64,000 bases of DNA from JAMXLO01 sp963794185 (GCA_963794185.1 CAWCDM010000071.1:1-64000), one strand, 5' to 3'; shown: positions 7,882-15,870, counted from the first letter of the stretch. Notes: generated by a model not told the origin, from the sequence alone. Translations and numbers: made by a program.

Positions 7882-8834
7882 GGCGCGAGCCACACCAGCG
7901 GGGCCACTGGATTCTGCCTGTCGCCGGGCCGCACATCGGGCCACACGCGCATCTGCAATGCCGCATACTGACCGAGCGCGCGACGCGGTTCGCCGGTGGC
8001 CAGCGACGCGTCTGCCAGGACCGCCAGGAACAGGCCTGGCAGGTGCTCGATATCGTCGATGATTTCCCGCAGGACCTCGTAGGCGTCCATCACCGCGGCC
8101 GGCGAATAGCGCAGCATGCCGTCGGCGGGCGTGGTGCTCGAAAGGCGCCGCACGTCCAGCATCACGACCAGACCGGCGGCGCCGGCCTTGCGCAGGAAAT
8201 GGCAGAGCGAGGCCAGCATGGCGCGCGCATTGGTACGGGACAGGCGAACCGAGATGTCTGCGGTGCGCAGCACTGCGGGCGCGACCTTCTCGCCGCACAG
8301 CCATTGCACAACCGGTCCGGCGGTATCCCGATCCTCTGGCTCCAGCCGCGACAGGCAGAGTGACAGCATGGCGACGCGAAAATCCTGCGCCAGTCGCCGG
8401 TCCTCCCACAGATCCGCGGTCAGCCACTGGTCCACGTGGCGGGCCAGCAGGGTGGGGGCCACGGTGAAGGCGGCCGCCAGGTCTGCCACGGTCATCGCAG
8501 CGCCTGGCCGCGGCCAGGCGTAGTCGTGCGCGCCGAACAGCCCTTCCAGATATCGTTGTACCAGGCTGTCCCACGGCAGAGCGCGGGCGATGGCGAAGAA
8601 CAACTCATGCATCAGATGAATGCGGGTGCGCCCAGCCTCGATGGACACCGTGAGCATGGCATGCGCCTGTCCGATGCGGACTAGGTGTTCCGCGGCCGTT
8701 CCGACAGCGGCGTCGTCCAGGATGGCGAATTTCACCGCAGCGCCGCCTGCCGGCAGGAACTCCGACAGGTATTCGCGCTCGACGACCGACAGCCACTCAG
8801 CGAGCGGCAGCGTTGGCGTGGTCAGCACGTCCAT
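7878..8834 (-). CDS. ATPase-like partner protein of the BrxD triad, copy B
   Basis: 318 residues, identical to the copy A protein (3161-4117) except for one visible Ala-to-Val change. No P-loop, and a Walker B-like GLVVMLDVRRL. I chose ATG 8834 by analogy with copy A. The near absence of substitutions here, compared with both neighbours, suggests recent gene conversion between copies or strong constraint. Confidence 0.7.
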   Translation of the reverse strand: MDVLTTPTLPLAEWLSVVEREYLSEFLPAGGAAVKFAILDDAAVGTAAEHLVRIGQAHAMLTVSIEAGRTRIHLMHELFFAIARALPWDSLVQRYLEGLFGAHDYAWPRPGAAMTVADLAAAFTVAPTLLARHVDQWLTADLWEDRRLAQDFRVAMLSLCLSRLEPEDRDTAGPVVQWLCGEKVAPAVLRTADISVRLSRTNARAMLASLCHFLRKAGAAGLVVMLDVRRLSSTTPADGMLRYSPAAVMDAYEVLREIIDDIEHLPGLFLAVLADASLATGEPRRALGQYAALQMRVWPDVRPGDRQNPVAPLVWLAP

Positions 8835-9663
8835 TGGACTGTTCCAGGATAAATCGGATGGCGTAATAGTCGTGCTGCTCGCCGGTTTCATCGAACAAGG
8901 TTAGCCGTTTGCCACCCTTGCGCCCGGTGGACCCGCTCAGTTCGAAGCGGCGTCCATGGCTGCCCATGGCGTCGGGCTGCCGGTCCAGCCGCAGCAGGTC
9001 GGCGACGAATTCCTCCGGTGGGTAGTCGGCGCCAGCGGCCGGCAGCACGGTCAGCAGACCGTACAGATCCGCCAGTGAAACAAGTGGACCCTGACCCGGC
9101 TTGGTGGGGCGCCACGCCGGATCCTCGGCCCGCGCCTTGCTCTCGTAGAGCGAGAACAGGCGATCGAGGAATTGGCGTGCATTGAACCGCTCGGGTCGCT
9201 GCTGCAACGCCTTGAGTTGGGCGGCGACGAAGCTCGGTCGGATGCGCTTCTCGAGTTTGCGCCCAACCCGCACGCCCTGGGCCCGTGCGTCGAGCCGCAG
9301 CGCCACCGGGTAGGCGGTCACTCGCCCATCCCGCCGCACCAGCACAACGCCGGCGTCCTTGGCCGCGGCGGCGAGTTCATCGAGCCAGGCGCCGCTCGCG
9401 AAGGCGTCCGCGACATCATAGTCGAGCGTCGCGGCGGCTCTCGCGAATGGTTCGCCGGTCCGGTCGGCGTCTGCCTTCGCGGCGGCGATGGCGGCGGGCA
9501 GGTTGCCAATCACCCCTTCCCGGGCGGCCCGGCGCAAGCGCCGCACCGCCTTCAGCAAGGCCGCAGTCTGTTTCTCGGCATCGGCCAGATCCGCATCCAG
9601 CGCCGCGAGGGTATCCTCCAATCCAAGCGCACGCTGGGGCAAATCGGGGGGCTCGGTGTCCAT
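8797..9663 (-). CDS. first gene of the BrxD-type triad, copy B
   Basis: 288 residues, the same length as copy A, with about 15 substitutions that are mostly conservative (Arg/Lys, Leu/Val, Ala/Thr) and no indel. A gene free to decay would be expected to collect frameshifts as the DUF2442 neighbours did, so this points to retained function. Same 38-base overlap with the following gene. Confidence 0.6.
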   Translation of the reverse strand: MDTEPPDLPQRALGLEDTLAALDADLADAEKQTAALLKAVRRLRRAAREGVIGNLPAAIAAAKADADRTGEPFARAAATLDYDVADAFASGAWLDELAAAAKDAGVVLVRRDGRVTAYPVALRLDARAQGVRVGRKLEKRIRPSFVAAQLKALQQRPERFNARQFLDRLFSLYESKARAEDPAWRPTKPGQGPLVSLADLYGLLTVLPAAGADYPPEEFVADLLRLDRQPDAMGSHGRRFELSGSTGRKGGKRLTLFDETGEQHDYYAIRFILEQSNGRADHANAAAR

Positions 9664-9789
9664 GGGAAGAACCTATGAGGGGGCGTCTTCAGCAACAAGA
9701 GACGCTGCCCCGCGCAAGGCCTGACCCCGGCTTCATCCATCGCGTTGCTCTTCGCCTGAACGCCCCTAAGTACGGGTTAAAATCGACCA

Positions 9790-10029
9790 ATGAAAGAGCT
9801 CCCTCCCCTTCCCGCCAGAGTTGGTTCAGCCGAGTTCGGCCAACTTGGGAATCTCGTCGCGGTCAGGGCACCACGGGAACTGGATGGGATCTTTCTGCGT
9901 GCCGGCGGGGTATGGGAGCCGGGTTCGCGGCGCTGGCTGATAGAGCGCCGCCGCATCGGTCCGGTAATTCGCGCGCTGCGTACGGCTACTGACCCACTGT
10001 TCCGGAAATCGGGCATCTCGCTGGACTGA
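9790..10029 (+). CDS. small conserved hypothetical protein, copy B
   Basis: 79 residues, second copy of the ORF at 5073-5312 with a few substitutions (for example GGVWEPGSRRWLIERRR). Divergent from the copy B triad with the same spacing. Function unknown. Confidence 0.6.
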   Translation: MKELPPLPARVGSAEFGQLGNLVAVRAPRELDGIFLRAGGVWEPGSRRWLIERRRIGPVIRALRTATDPLFRKSGISLD

Positions 10030-10150
10030 CCAGATTTTGTGGCCGCAAGCCCCGGCGTTGGGGGCAGGGTAAGGCCGTATGAGCGCGTCGACACCGATGC
10101 GGGTCAGTGGGGGATCCGCTTGACCCGGCCCCTATTCTGAACAAATTCCT

Positions 10151-10459
10151 TCAGCCGTGCCCGACCGGCGGCCAATAATGGATGGCGGCAAACAGTGCGC
10201 CAGCGGTCACGACGATCATTCCGCCGAGCCTGGTTATCAGCCTGTGCTCGATCAGTGCAGCCTCGGCTCTTACGGCCTGCACGTCGCTGCGTACGGCGGT
10301 GATGTCGGCCTTCAATTCAGCTTTTGCGGCTTGCAGGTCGCCCTTGGTCGAGACGTTGTCGTGGATCGCATCAAAGATGACCGAGGCCATGCGTTCGGCC
10401 TTGGCTCGCTCGATCCCGGCGTCCTCGATCGCGTTCGCCAGCGTCAGCCGGTCGCTCAT
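10151..10459 (-). CDS. DUF1640-like coiled-coil membrane protein, copy B
   Basis: 102 residues, same sequence as the copy at 5433-5741 as far as I can see: coiled coil followed by one C-terminal membrane segment. Coupled by ATGA overlap to the 32-codon ORF upstream. Near identity over this block contrasts with the more diverged blocks elsewhere in the repeat. Confidence 0.7.
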   Translation of the reverse strand: MSDRLTLANAIEDAGIERAKAERMASVIFDAIHDNVSTKGDLQAAKAELKADITAVRSDVQAVRAEAALIEHRLITRLGGMIVVTAGALFAAIHYWPPVGHG

Positions 10460-10554
10460 GCGGCCCTCCGTCGCGGTGTGCAATCCTCCAGACCGGCGAG
10501 CGCAACCGCGATTCCGGCGTCGAACGGCGTCCGGCAAATGACGTGCTTCAACAT
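10456..10554 (-). CDS. tiny ORF coupled to the DUF1640-like gene, copy B
   Basis: 32 codons, the same as 5738-5836. The sequence just upstream differs from copy A by a small deletion (copy A has extra bases near 5840-5865), so the upstream signals are not identical. Confidence 0.4.
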   Translation of the reverse strand: MLKHVICRTPFDAGIAVALAGLEDCTPRRRAA

Positions 10555-10647
10555 GGCTCCCTTCTTGCCAATCTTAGCAGGTATTCAACTCCCGTGATCA
10601 GCCTCGCCGGTGGTGGCAATCTTGCGCGGCCGACCGCCCGCTTGACG

Positions 10648-10990
10648 TTAGGCCGCGGCCTTGGCGGGAGTGCGAGTCCGCCCACCTGCAGCGCCGAGCT
10701 GCGCTGCCATCCAACGTTTTGAGCCCAGCACCCCTCCCAGCAGGGCCGGGACATAGAGATCGGCGTCGATCGTCGGGAAATGGATGTCGAGGCCGAATGC
10801 GTCCACCGCGATTGCCTTGAGATCGTCGGTCGAGGCGTGCTGTAGGCCTTCCACGTCGCGCGGTGCAAAGTCGATCTCAACCCCCGTCGTCAGCCGCACT
10901 ATGACGCGGTTGCGCCCGGCGTCGTAATGCGCGCTCTCGGCTCGGGGGCCGCGCATACGGGCTTCTTCACGGGCCTTGGCAGCCTCAAAC
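10648..10990 (-). pseudogene. DUF2442 domain protein, damaged, copy B
   Basis: DUF2442 core as in copy A, in frame through GGRTRTPAKAAA, then a premature stop caused by a local deletion that removed the SRENGK part. Copy A lost its frame by a different change (one missing G). The two copies therefore decayed independently after the duplication. ATG 10956 is the first usable start; EFEAAKAREEAR continues upstream without one. Confidence 0.7.
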
Positions 10991-10995
10991 TCAGC

Positions 10996-11058
10996 TCAAC
11001 CATGGAAACGCCTCCATGCGTCCATCGGTGTCTCTTGGTGGCCAGCGATCAGCCGCAG
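10996..11058 (-). pseudogene. DUF4160 C-terminal scrap, copy B
   Basis: Same 20-codon tail (AGHQETPMDAWRRFHG) as at 6304-6366, between the PIN toxin and DUF2442 remnants. Confidence 0.4.
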
Positions 11059-11086
11059 GACCCGATCATGAGCAGGAGGGCGATCG

Positions 11087-11485
11087 TTAGAATGGCACAA
11101 GGTAATCTGCCGGCCGCTGGATCAAAATCCCGCGCCAGGGGTGCAGGACCAGCAGGTCCTGATCGCTGGACACGATGGCGCTCGCCTGGGCCGCCAGGGC
11201 CAAGTCTAGATATTTGTTGTCCGCGGCGTCCCGACAGTCTGTCACGGTCGCTGTAGGCCCCGGCTCGCGCGTTTCGTGGATGCGAACCTGCGGGCCGATC
11301 TTCTGGATCAGCTCGTTTCCGGAATCTTTTGGTTTGAACTCGGTGCAGCACATCGAATGCCTCGTTGAACACCGCCTGAGACATCACCAGCGGTCGGTCG
11401 CACGGGCCTTTCGTAATGCTTGGTGCGGGAGACCGCCGGCATCCATCGCGGCGCTGACGAGCGCCGAGGCATCGAAGACGATCAG
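11087..11485 (-). pseudogene. PIN-domain toxin, frameshifted
   Basis: Three frames together give a full PIN toxin of the COG1569 type: LIVFDASALVSAAMDAGGLP at the N-terminus (conserved Asp of FDAS), MSQAVFNEAFDVLHR next, then TVTDCRDAADNKYLDLALAA and AIVSSDQDLLVLHPWRG with the later acidic residues. One base is missing around ...ATDRW/tga, and a second shift follows TKRFRK. Such toxins are RNases held by a cognate antitoxin, here the overlapping upstream gene. Loss of the toxin frame with an intact antitoxin is a common way for a module to die. Confidence 0.8.
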
Positions 11486-11721
11486 CGGGTCAGCTCGGCC
11501 TTGCGGGCGGCGAGTTCAGCCTCGAGCGTCTCGGGTGTCAGTCCCTTTGCCTTCGCATCGGCACTGACCCGCTCCATCGCGTCGAGCAGAGGGTCGTGAT
11601 CGGGCTGGGGACGGAGGATGCGGCTCACGATGCGGCCGACGGCTTCACGCTTGCGCCTATCCGTCAGCGCCGCGGCCGCCTGGGCCTCCACGGGAATGAC
11701 GACCTCGACGATGCCAGCCAT
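11482..11721 (-). CDS. antitoxin of the PIN module
   Basis: 79 residues, rich in Ala and charged residues, MAGIVEVVIPVEAQAAAALT at the N-terminus and a helical C-terminus (PETLEAELAARKAELTR). Start at 11721 has a strong AGGAGGT ribosome site. The stop (TGA) overlaps the start region of the PIN toxin. Its small size and position directly before the toxin support the antitoxin call; the fold is not evident. Confidence 0.6.
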   Translation of the reverse strand: MAGIVEVVIPVEAQAAAALTDRRKREAVGRIVSRILRPQPDHDPLLDAMERVSADAKAKGLTPETLEAELAARKAELTR

Positions 11722-12634
11722 GCCTACCTCCTACAGTCCGAGCATATAGGGTTTCGGTCCCGATGGCTGCAACGCGTTCGTCACTCGGGGCGTAATTAGC
11801 AGCCTCTGCAGTCTCCCTCCCGCCGCTATCGACGTGGACGTTCGCGGCGGCTCGGCTCACCTGGATGGGCATGAAGAGGCCGTCCTGCGCCAGGGCCACG
11901 TCGCCTTGCTTCCCAAGCTCCAGGCTGGCCGCGAAGGTGCTGCTCCAGGCCGAATGCCGCCGCAGCTCCGTATCCGCTTTAGTTGCGGCCTCCGGAAGAA
12001 AACCGCCGAGCGGGGCCCCGTCCGGCATCTCTCTCAGCAGCCGCAGGATACGGTCTCGGGCCTCCGGCACGGAATACAGTTCCAGCCATCGTGGCCGGTA
12101 GACCGGAGCGGTATCAGCGCCTCCGGCGGCGTCATCGAACAGCGCCAGGCAGGCCCATAAGAATGCGATGACATCGACCTCATGCCCGGTCTCGACGGAC
12201 GTGCCGAGCAGCTCGGGCTGCCCGCGGGCGAACACGTCGTGACCGAGCTGTGGCCGGCGGTCCAACCAGGCGGCAAGTGCCTGAATCTCCTGCAGGCCAA
12301 TCAGCCGCCCGCGGAGTTGGTCCGCCTCCGCTTCTGCTGCCTGCTGTGCTGGCGAGTCCGCGGGGAGCAGCAGGAGCGAGCGCAGTTGCAGCAGCCAGGA
12401 CGCCATCACCACCCAGCCGCCCTTCTGGCCTAGTGGCGTTGCCGATGGTGCGTGCTGCAACGCTACCGCCAGTTGATCGACGAGAGTCCCGAGCGAGAGG
12501 CGCGCCAAATCAATCTGCTGTGCCCGTGCCAGCTTCAGCAGCCGCTCCAACGGTCCATTAAATCCGTCGAGCGCGAGGAATGGTGTCTCCGCCTCGCCTT
12601 CCTGGGCCACCCGATCAGTGGTGATGCCGTCCAT
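11657..12634 (-). CDS. ScpA-like segregation/condensation protein
   Basis: Residues 18-55 (FLALDGFNGPLERLLKLARAQ, then IDLARLSLGTLVDQLAVAL) match the kleisin ScpA N-terminus, which binds the SMC neck, followed by MASWLLQLRSLLLLP, also typical of ScpA. The rest is less like housekeeping ScpA. The last 25 or so codons run through the antitoxin ribosome site and start, so the true end may lie near 11740 after a small frameshift. Third gene after a tyrosine recombinase and an unknown gene. A ScpA-like protein on mobile DNA suggests a private condensin or segregation role; no smc or scpB is visible nearby. Confidence 0.75.
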   Translation of the reverse strand: MDGITTDRVAQEGEAETPFLALDGFNGPLERLLKLARAQQIDLARLSLGTLVDQLAVALQHAPSATPLGQKGGWVVMASWLLQLRSLLLLPADSPAQQAAEAEADQLRGRLIGLQEIQALAAWLDRRPQLGHDVFARGQPELLGTSVETGHEVDVIAFLWACLALFDDAAGGADTAPVYRPRWLELYSVPEARDRILRLLREMPDGAPLGGFLPEAATKADTELRRHSAWSSTFAASLELGKQGDVALAQDGLFMPIQVSRAAANVHVDSGGRETAEAANYAPSDERVAAIGTETLYARTVGGRHGWHRRGRHSRGGPGGRGADG

Positions 12635-12647
12635 GCCCGGCGCCGGG

Positions 12648-13349
12648 TCAGTTGGGTGGTCGCGGCTGCAACGCGAAGCGCAGGGCTGGCCAGCCTATGG
12701 CCAGCCAGGCGATCGCCGCGTGAGGTGTTTCGCCGGCGGTGAAGAACCCGTAGCCGATCACCGCGTGGCCCTTTGGCAGACGCCGCCCCGTTGTCGGGTT
12801 CTGCCGCTCTTCCACCTGACGCAGACGGTCAGTCGTTCCCCAATGCTCCGACAGCCAGGCCAGTGAAGCGGGATGGGTCAGCCCCTGCGCCAGAATGGCG
12901 GCCGGCACCGGCAGCAGTTGCTGGAGATCAAACGGGCAGGCCCGGCTGCGTCCGACCAGCGCAGCCGCCCTCGCCTGGCGCATCTCCACCCGCTCGCGGA
13001 ACTGCCGGGCGAGGATGCGGCAGCCTGCGATCGTCAGGTTGCGCCGCTCGGGCGGCTGGGACACCGCGAGGTTAAATACATCCTCCTCGATGCGTTCGAC
13101 GTCTATCCGCCACGGGACGACACCGGATCCACGCGCCGCATCGGCGAAGGCCGACACCGGCTCGGCCGGACCGCTGATGGTCAGGTGATGATACAGCCAG
13201 CGTGGCGCAGCTTCCATCTGGTGCGAGGCCGCATCGGCAAGAGCAGCGGGACGCCGCCCTCTTCGCTTCGGCTGTGGTGCAGGGCCCGGTGGCAGCGGTG
13301 TCTCGGCCGGTTCCGCCCCGCTCTCCCAGGGATACCGGAGGGAAAACAT
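12648..13349 (-). CDS. unknown protein of the recombinase/ScpA cluster
   Basis: 233 residues. N-terminal Pro-rich basic region (KRRGRRPAA), then RWLYHHLTISGPAEPVSAFADAARGSGVVPW, which recalls Api92/DUF1281-like plasmid proteins, then a region with Arg-rich helices (ARQFRERVEMRQARAAA). No catalytic motif recognised. Its ATG overlaps the recombinase stop (TGATG at 13347-13351) and it precedes the ScpA-like gene by 13 bases, so the three form one operon. Confidence 0.6.
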   Translation of the reverse strand: MFSLRYPWESGAEPAETPLPPGPAPQPKRRGRRPAALADAASHQMEAAPRWLYHHLTISGPAEPVSAFADAARGSGVVPWRIDVERIEEDVFNLAVSQPPERRNLTIAGCRILARQFRERVEMRQARAAALVGRSRACPFDLQQLLPVPAAILAQGLTHPASLAWLSEHWGTTDRLRQVEERQNPTTGRRLPKGHAVIGYGFFTAGETPHAAIAWLAIGWPALRFALQPRPPN

Positions 13350-14308
13350 CAGAGGTCGAGCATCCCGGCAGGGCTTTCGCTCACCAACCCGGCACGCTGG
13401 ACGTAGCCGCGCATCGTGCGCAGGTCACGATGGCGGGTGTGGCGCATGATGTCCTCGTCGCGGACGCCCTTGTCATAGGCTGCGGTGATGAAGCCGACGC
13501 GCAGCGCGTGGGCGCTGAGGCGGTCGAACCCCTCCACAGTGATCCCGGCCATCTGGATGCGTCGGCAAAGAATCCGGCGGACGGCGTCGGGGTGCAGCGC
13601 CGTGTCGCCGATGCGTCCGGCGGTGCTGATCTTCCGAAACAGCGGCCCGGCCTTCCTCTTGGCGACCGCCTGCCAGGCGTCGAACGCCCGCACCGGGCAG
13701 GTCTCGGCGTGCCGGCCGCGCGGCAGGCCGATCTCGGCCCCCTGCCCGGCCTGGTCGGTCTTGGCCCGGGCGATGCGCAGGCGCAGCCCGCCGGCAGCGA
13801 CGGCCACGTCCTCGACCTGCAGCGCCACGAGCTCGGAGCGGCGCAGCGCCCCGGCGAAGCCGAACAGCAGCAGGGCGCGGTCGCGCCGGCCGCGGGCGCT
13901 CGCATCGCAGGTGGCGACGAGCTGGCGCAGCATGGCCAGGGTCAGTGCCGCGGCCTTTTGCGCCGGGCGGCCGTGGGTGCGCAGCAGCCCCTGCAGCGGG
14001 CCCTGGATGTCACGATGGGCCGGATTCCAGGGCAGATCATTGAAGCGATGCATTTTTCCCAGCGCTGAGAGGCGCCGGCGGATCGTGCTCGGCGCATGGC
14101 TCTCGGCGAGGCTCGCGAGATAGGCTCCGACCGTTGCCGGCGCGGCCGGGACGGGCACAAAGTTCTTGGCGGCGCACCAATCGGCAAAATGCTGCCAGTC
14201 GGCCTTGTAGGCGCGCAGCGTCGCCGGGGCCGAGGCCTTGCGCGCAAGCGCCTGGGCAGCCGTCAGGGCGGCTTTTCCCGCGTCTGTCGGCATGGCGGCG
14301 ACAGCCAT
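13349..14308 (-). CDS. tyrosine site-specific recombinase
   Basis: 319 residues from ATG 14308. The SAM-like N-terminal domain (about 20-115) contains TLRAYKADWQHFADWC. The catalytic domain shows R156 (GALRRSEL), K183 (RAKTDQ), H267-x-x-R270 (HALR), H293 (RHRDL) and nucleophile Y302 (MRGYVQRA), a complete set. It heads an operon with an unknown gene and a ScpA-like gene, as seen in alphaproteobacterial mobile elements. An upstream in-frame extension to 14614 exists but looks unlike a recombinase. Confidence 0.9.
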   Translation of the reverse strand: MAVAAMPTDAGKAALTAAQALARKASAPATLRAYKADWQHFADWCAAKNFVPVPAAPATVGAYLASLAESHAPSTIRRRLSALGKMHRFNDLPWNPAHRDIQGPLQGLLRTHGRPAQKAAALTLAMLRQLVATCDASARGRRDRALLLFGFAGALRRSELVALQVEDVAVAAGGLRLRIARAKTDQAGQGAEIGLPRGRHAETCPVRAFDAWQAVAKRKAGPLFRKISTAGRIGDTALHPDAVRRILCRRIQMAGITVEGFDRLSAHALRVGFITAAYDKGVRDEDIMRHTRHRDLRTMRGYVQRAGLVSESPAGMLDL

Positions 14309-14839
14309 GTGCGGACGTTCCAGCGGGGCGGGCACCACGTCACCGTGCAGAACAGGTTTGCGATCAGAAACCGAATTCGACCATGGCGGCGAGAATCGGC
14401 GCCCGCGGCCGGGGCTGGCAAGCCGATTATTGCGCGTGGCCGAATCAGGCGGCCGGTATGAATGGCGAACTGCCCCGGAGCCAGGGCGGTCTGCATAGAC
14501 GACTGGGGAGCGAAGCCGGGACGGCGCACTGCGAGAGCAAATCGAGCAGACCAGAGGCGCGGCTGTGGGAAGCGGGCCGGCGCCACACAGGGCCGAGCGC
14601 CGGGCTGCTGGCACGACTCAGGCAGGCATGGCGAGGAGAGTGGGAGAAGACCGGGAGGATATTCCTCCCGGCCAAATCACTTCACTGGCCCTTAAAATCG
14701 GCCCGCGTGGCTGACAATGCGCACAGGCGGCTTTCGGATGGGTTAAGGCAACGGGCGAGGGAGCCGGCGATACGTCTCGGTCGGGCGCGGTGGATGGAGA
14801 CTACCGGGGCAGGGTCCGAAGCGGGCGTCCTGGTGCGCC
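14309..14839. other. gap upstream of the recombinase, one perfect hairpin
   Basis: No convincing gene. A perfect inverted repeat ccgggagga-tat-tcctcccgg lies at 14651-14671 without a following T run, so it is more likely a protein- or recombinase-binding site than a terminator. Otherwise nothing recognised. Confidence 0.4.
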
Positions 14840-15076
14840 TCAGCCGGGCGGGGAGGGCGGTTCGGAAAGAGCCGGCGAGAGGTCCTCCGACCGAGCCGCC
14901 TGGCGCGTCGCAGGACGGTGATCACCGCAGGCGCGCGTGAACGGGGGCGAGCGCAGCAGCACGGCCGCGATTTCCTTCATCGTCAGCGGTCCCTGTGGGG
15001 ACTGCCGGAAGGCTCCGGCCATGGTGCCCCAGATGATGGCGGTGAGGGCCAGAGCAGCAAAAACGAACTTCTTCAT
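14840..15076 (-). CDS. small membrane-anchored peptide (mini-locus 1)
   Basis: 78 residues, MKKFVFAALALTAIIWGTMAG followed by AFRQSPQGPLTMKE and a longer polar tail. One N-terminal hydrophobic segment serves as membrane anchor or signal peptide. It is clearly related to the ORF at 22089-22289 (FIFAALAV…IVWGTAAVALRQS…LTMEE). It overlaps the end of the next upstream ORF by four bases. Function unknown. Confidence 0.6.
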   Translation of the reverse strand: MKKFVFAALALTAIIWGTMAGAFRQSPQGPLTMKEIAAVLLRSPPFTRACGDHRPATRQAARSEDLSPALSEPPSPPG

Positions 15077-15201
15077 GGAACGAAACCCGACACGACGAGA
15101 TCGATCATCTCCTCCGTCGTCAGTTCGTGGGCGGACCGTGGCGCCGTGATGGCCCAGATGGCAGTGGCGGTCAGAGCAGCAGCGATCACGAACATCGTCA
15201 T
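15073..15201 (-). CDS. 42-residue membrane peptide (mini-locus 1)
   Basis: MTMFVIAAALTATAIWAITAP, then a short tail with LTTEEMIDLVVSGFVP. One membrane segment, same design as the neighbouring 78-residue ORF, and its stop overlaps that ORF's start, so the two are co-translated. Preceded by the shared upstream motif at 15235-15287. Too small for family recognition. Confidence 0.55.
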   Translation of the reverse strand: MTMFVIAAALTATAIWAITAPRSAHELTTEEMIDLVVSGFVP

Positions 15202-15234
15202 GGGGCTCCCCTCCGTCAGTTTTTGCCGTGCTCG

Positions 15235-15287
15235 GCTGACAGGCGGAGATTGCGTGCGTGTGAAGCGCCGCGCTCTGAAGCGCTTCG
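15235..15287 (-). promoter_or_regulatory. upstream motif of mini-locus 1 (palindrome gaagcgcttc)
   Basis: The perfect palindrome gaagcgcttc (15277-15286) lies 42 bases beyond a gctgac block (15235-15240), both upstream of the ATG at 15201. The same two blocks with similar spacing precede the genes starting at 21901 and 22289. It is a candidate shared operator; the regulator is unknown. Confidence 0.5.
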
Positions 15288-15515
15288 CACCATGCGCCCG
15301 GCACGCGAGGGTCGGGCTTGTCCTGGCGGCGCAGGGCCGCCGGGACGTTCTGCGGTGGTTGATCCGCTTATTCCGCCGATATTGGCACAAATCATATGAC
15401 CAAGCGGCCGATTATCCCGCGAGGGCGCAATAGCTATCTTCCCGCCATCGCAAACGATGCGATGCAACAGAACGGGGCCCCTCCAAACGAGAGCTCCGCA
15501 CTCAGGAGAGAGATC

Positions 15516-15785
15516 ATGAAGACCATGCTTCTTGCCGCCGCTGCCGCGCTCAGCCTTGGCATCGGATCTGCTTACGCGGGCGATGGTGAAGGTCCGGCCG
15601 GCGGCTACGTCCACCCGGACTACATCTTTCCGGGTTCCGTCTTCGCAGGCGCTGTGCAGAATGCCCCGTCGGTAGCGGCGGCGCAGAACGGCCGGGCTAC
15701 CCACATCTACGGCACCCATTCGCAGAGCCAGAACCAGGGCGTCTGGCTGTTCCCGCCCAACCAGACCGGCGGTGGTGACAACTAA
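15516..15785 (+). CDS. small secreted protein with SLGIGSAYAGDG signature (mini-locus 1)
   Basis: 89 residues from ATG 15516, preceded by caggagag. The signal peptide MKTMLLAAAAALSLGIGSAYA is followed by GDGEGPAGGYVHP, a Gly/Gln/Asn-rich mature part and a C-terminal FPPNQTGGGDN. Paralogue of the protein at 21635-21901 (SLGIGTAYAGDGDG). Probably periplasmic or extracellular; function unknown. Followed by two terminator-like hairpins. Divergent from the two membrane peptides. Confidence 0.7.
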   Translation: MKTMLLAAAAALSLGIGSAYAGDGEGPAGGYVHPDYIFPGSVFAGAVQNAPSVAAAQNGRATHIYGTHSQSQNQGVWLFPPNQTGGGDN

Positions 15786-15812
15786 CGCCTGCCGACGCGG
15801 CGCTGAAGCGGA

Positions 15813-15838
15813 AGGGCCGGCTCTTGCCGGCCTTTTCC
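15813..15838 (+). terminator. terminator after the secreted protein gene
   Basis: Stem aagggccggc / gccggccttt around a tctt loop, ending in a short T run, 28 bases after the stop at 15785. Confidence 0.65.
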
Positions 15839-15870
15839 GCGTGGGCGCGAGAGTCTCCTCCCCAAACTCA

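Larger units (their letters stand above)
6510..11201. repeat. tandem duplication, unit B
   Basis: Second copy of the 4.7-kb segment, beginning at aagtc 6510-6514 and ending at aagtc 11202-11206, after which unique DNA of the PIN toxin gene continues. It is slightly shorter than unit A because of small deletions, for example in the DUF2442 tail and around 10557. Confidence 0.95.
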
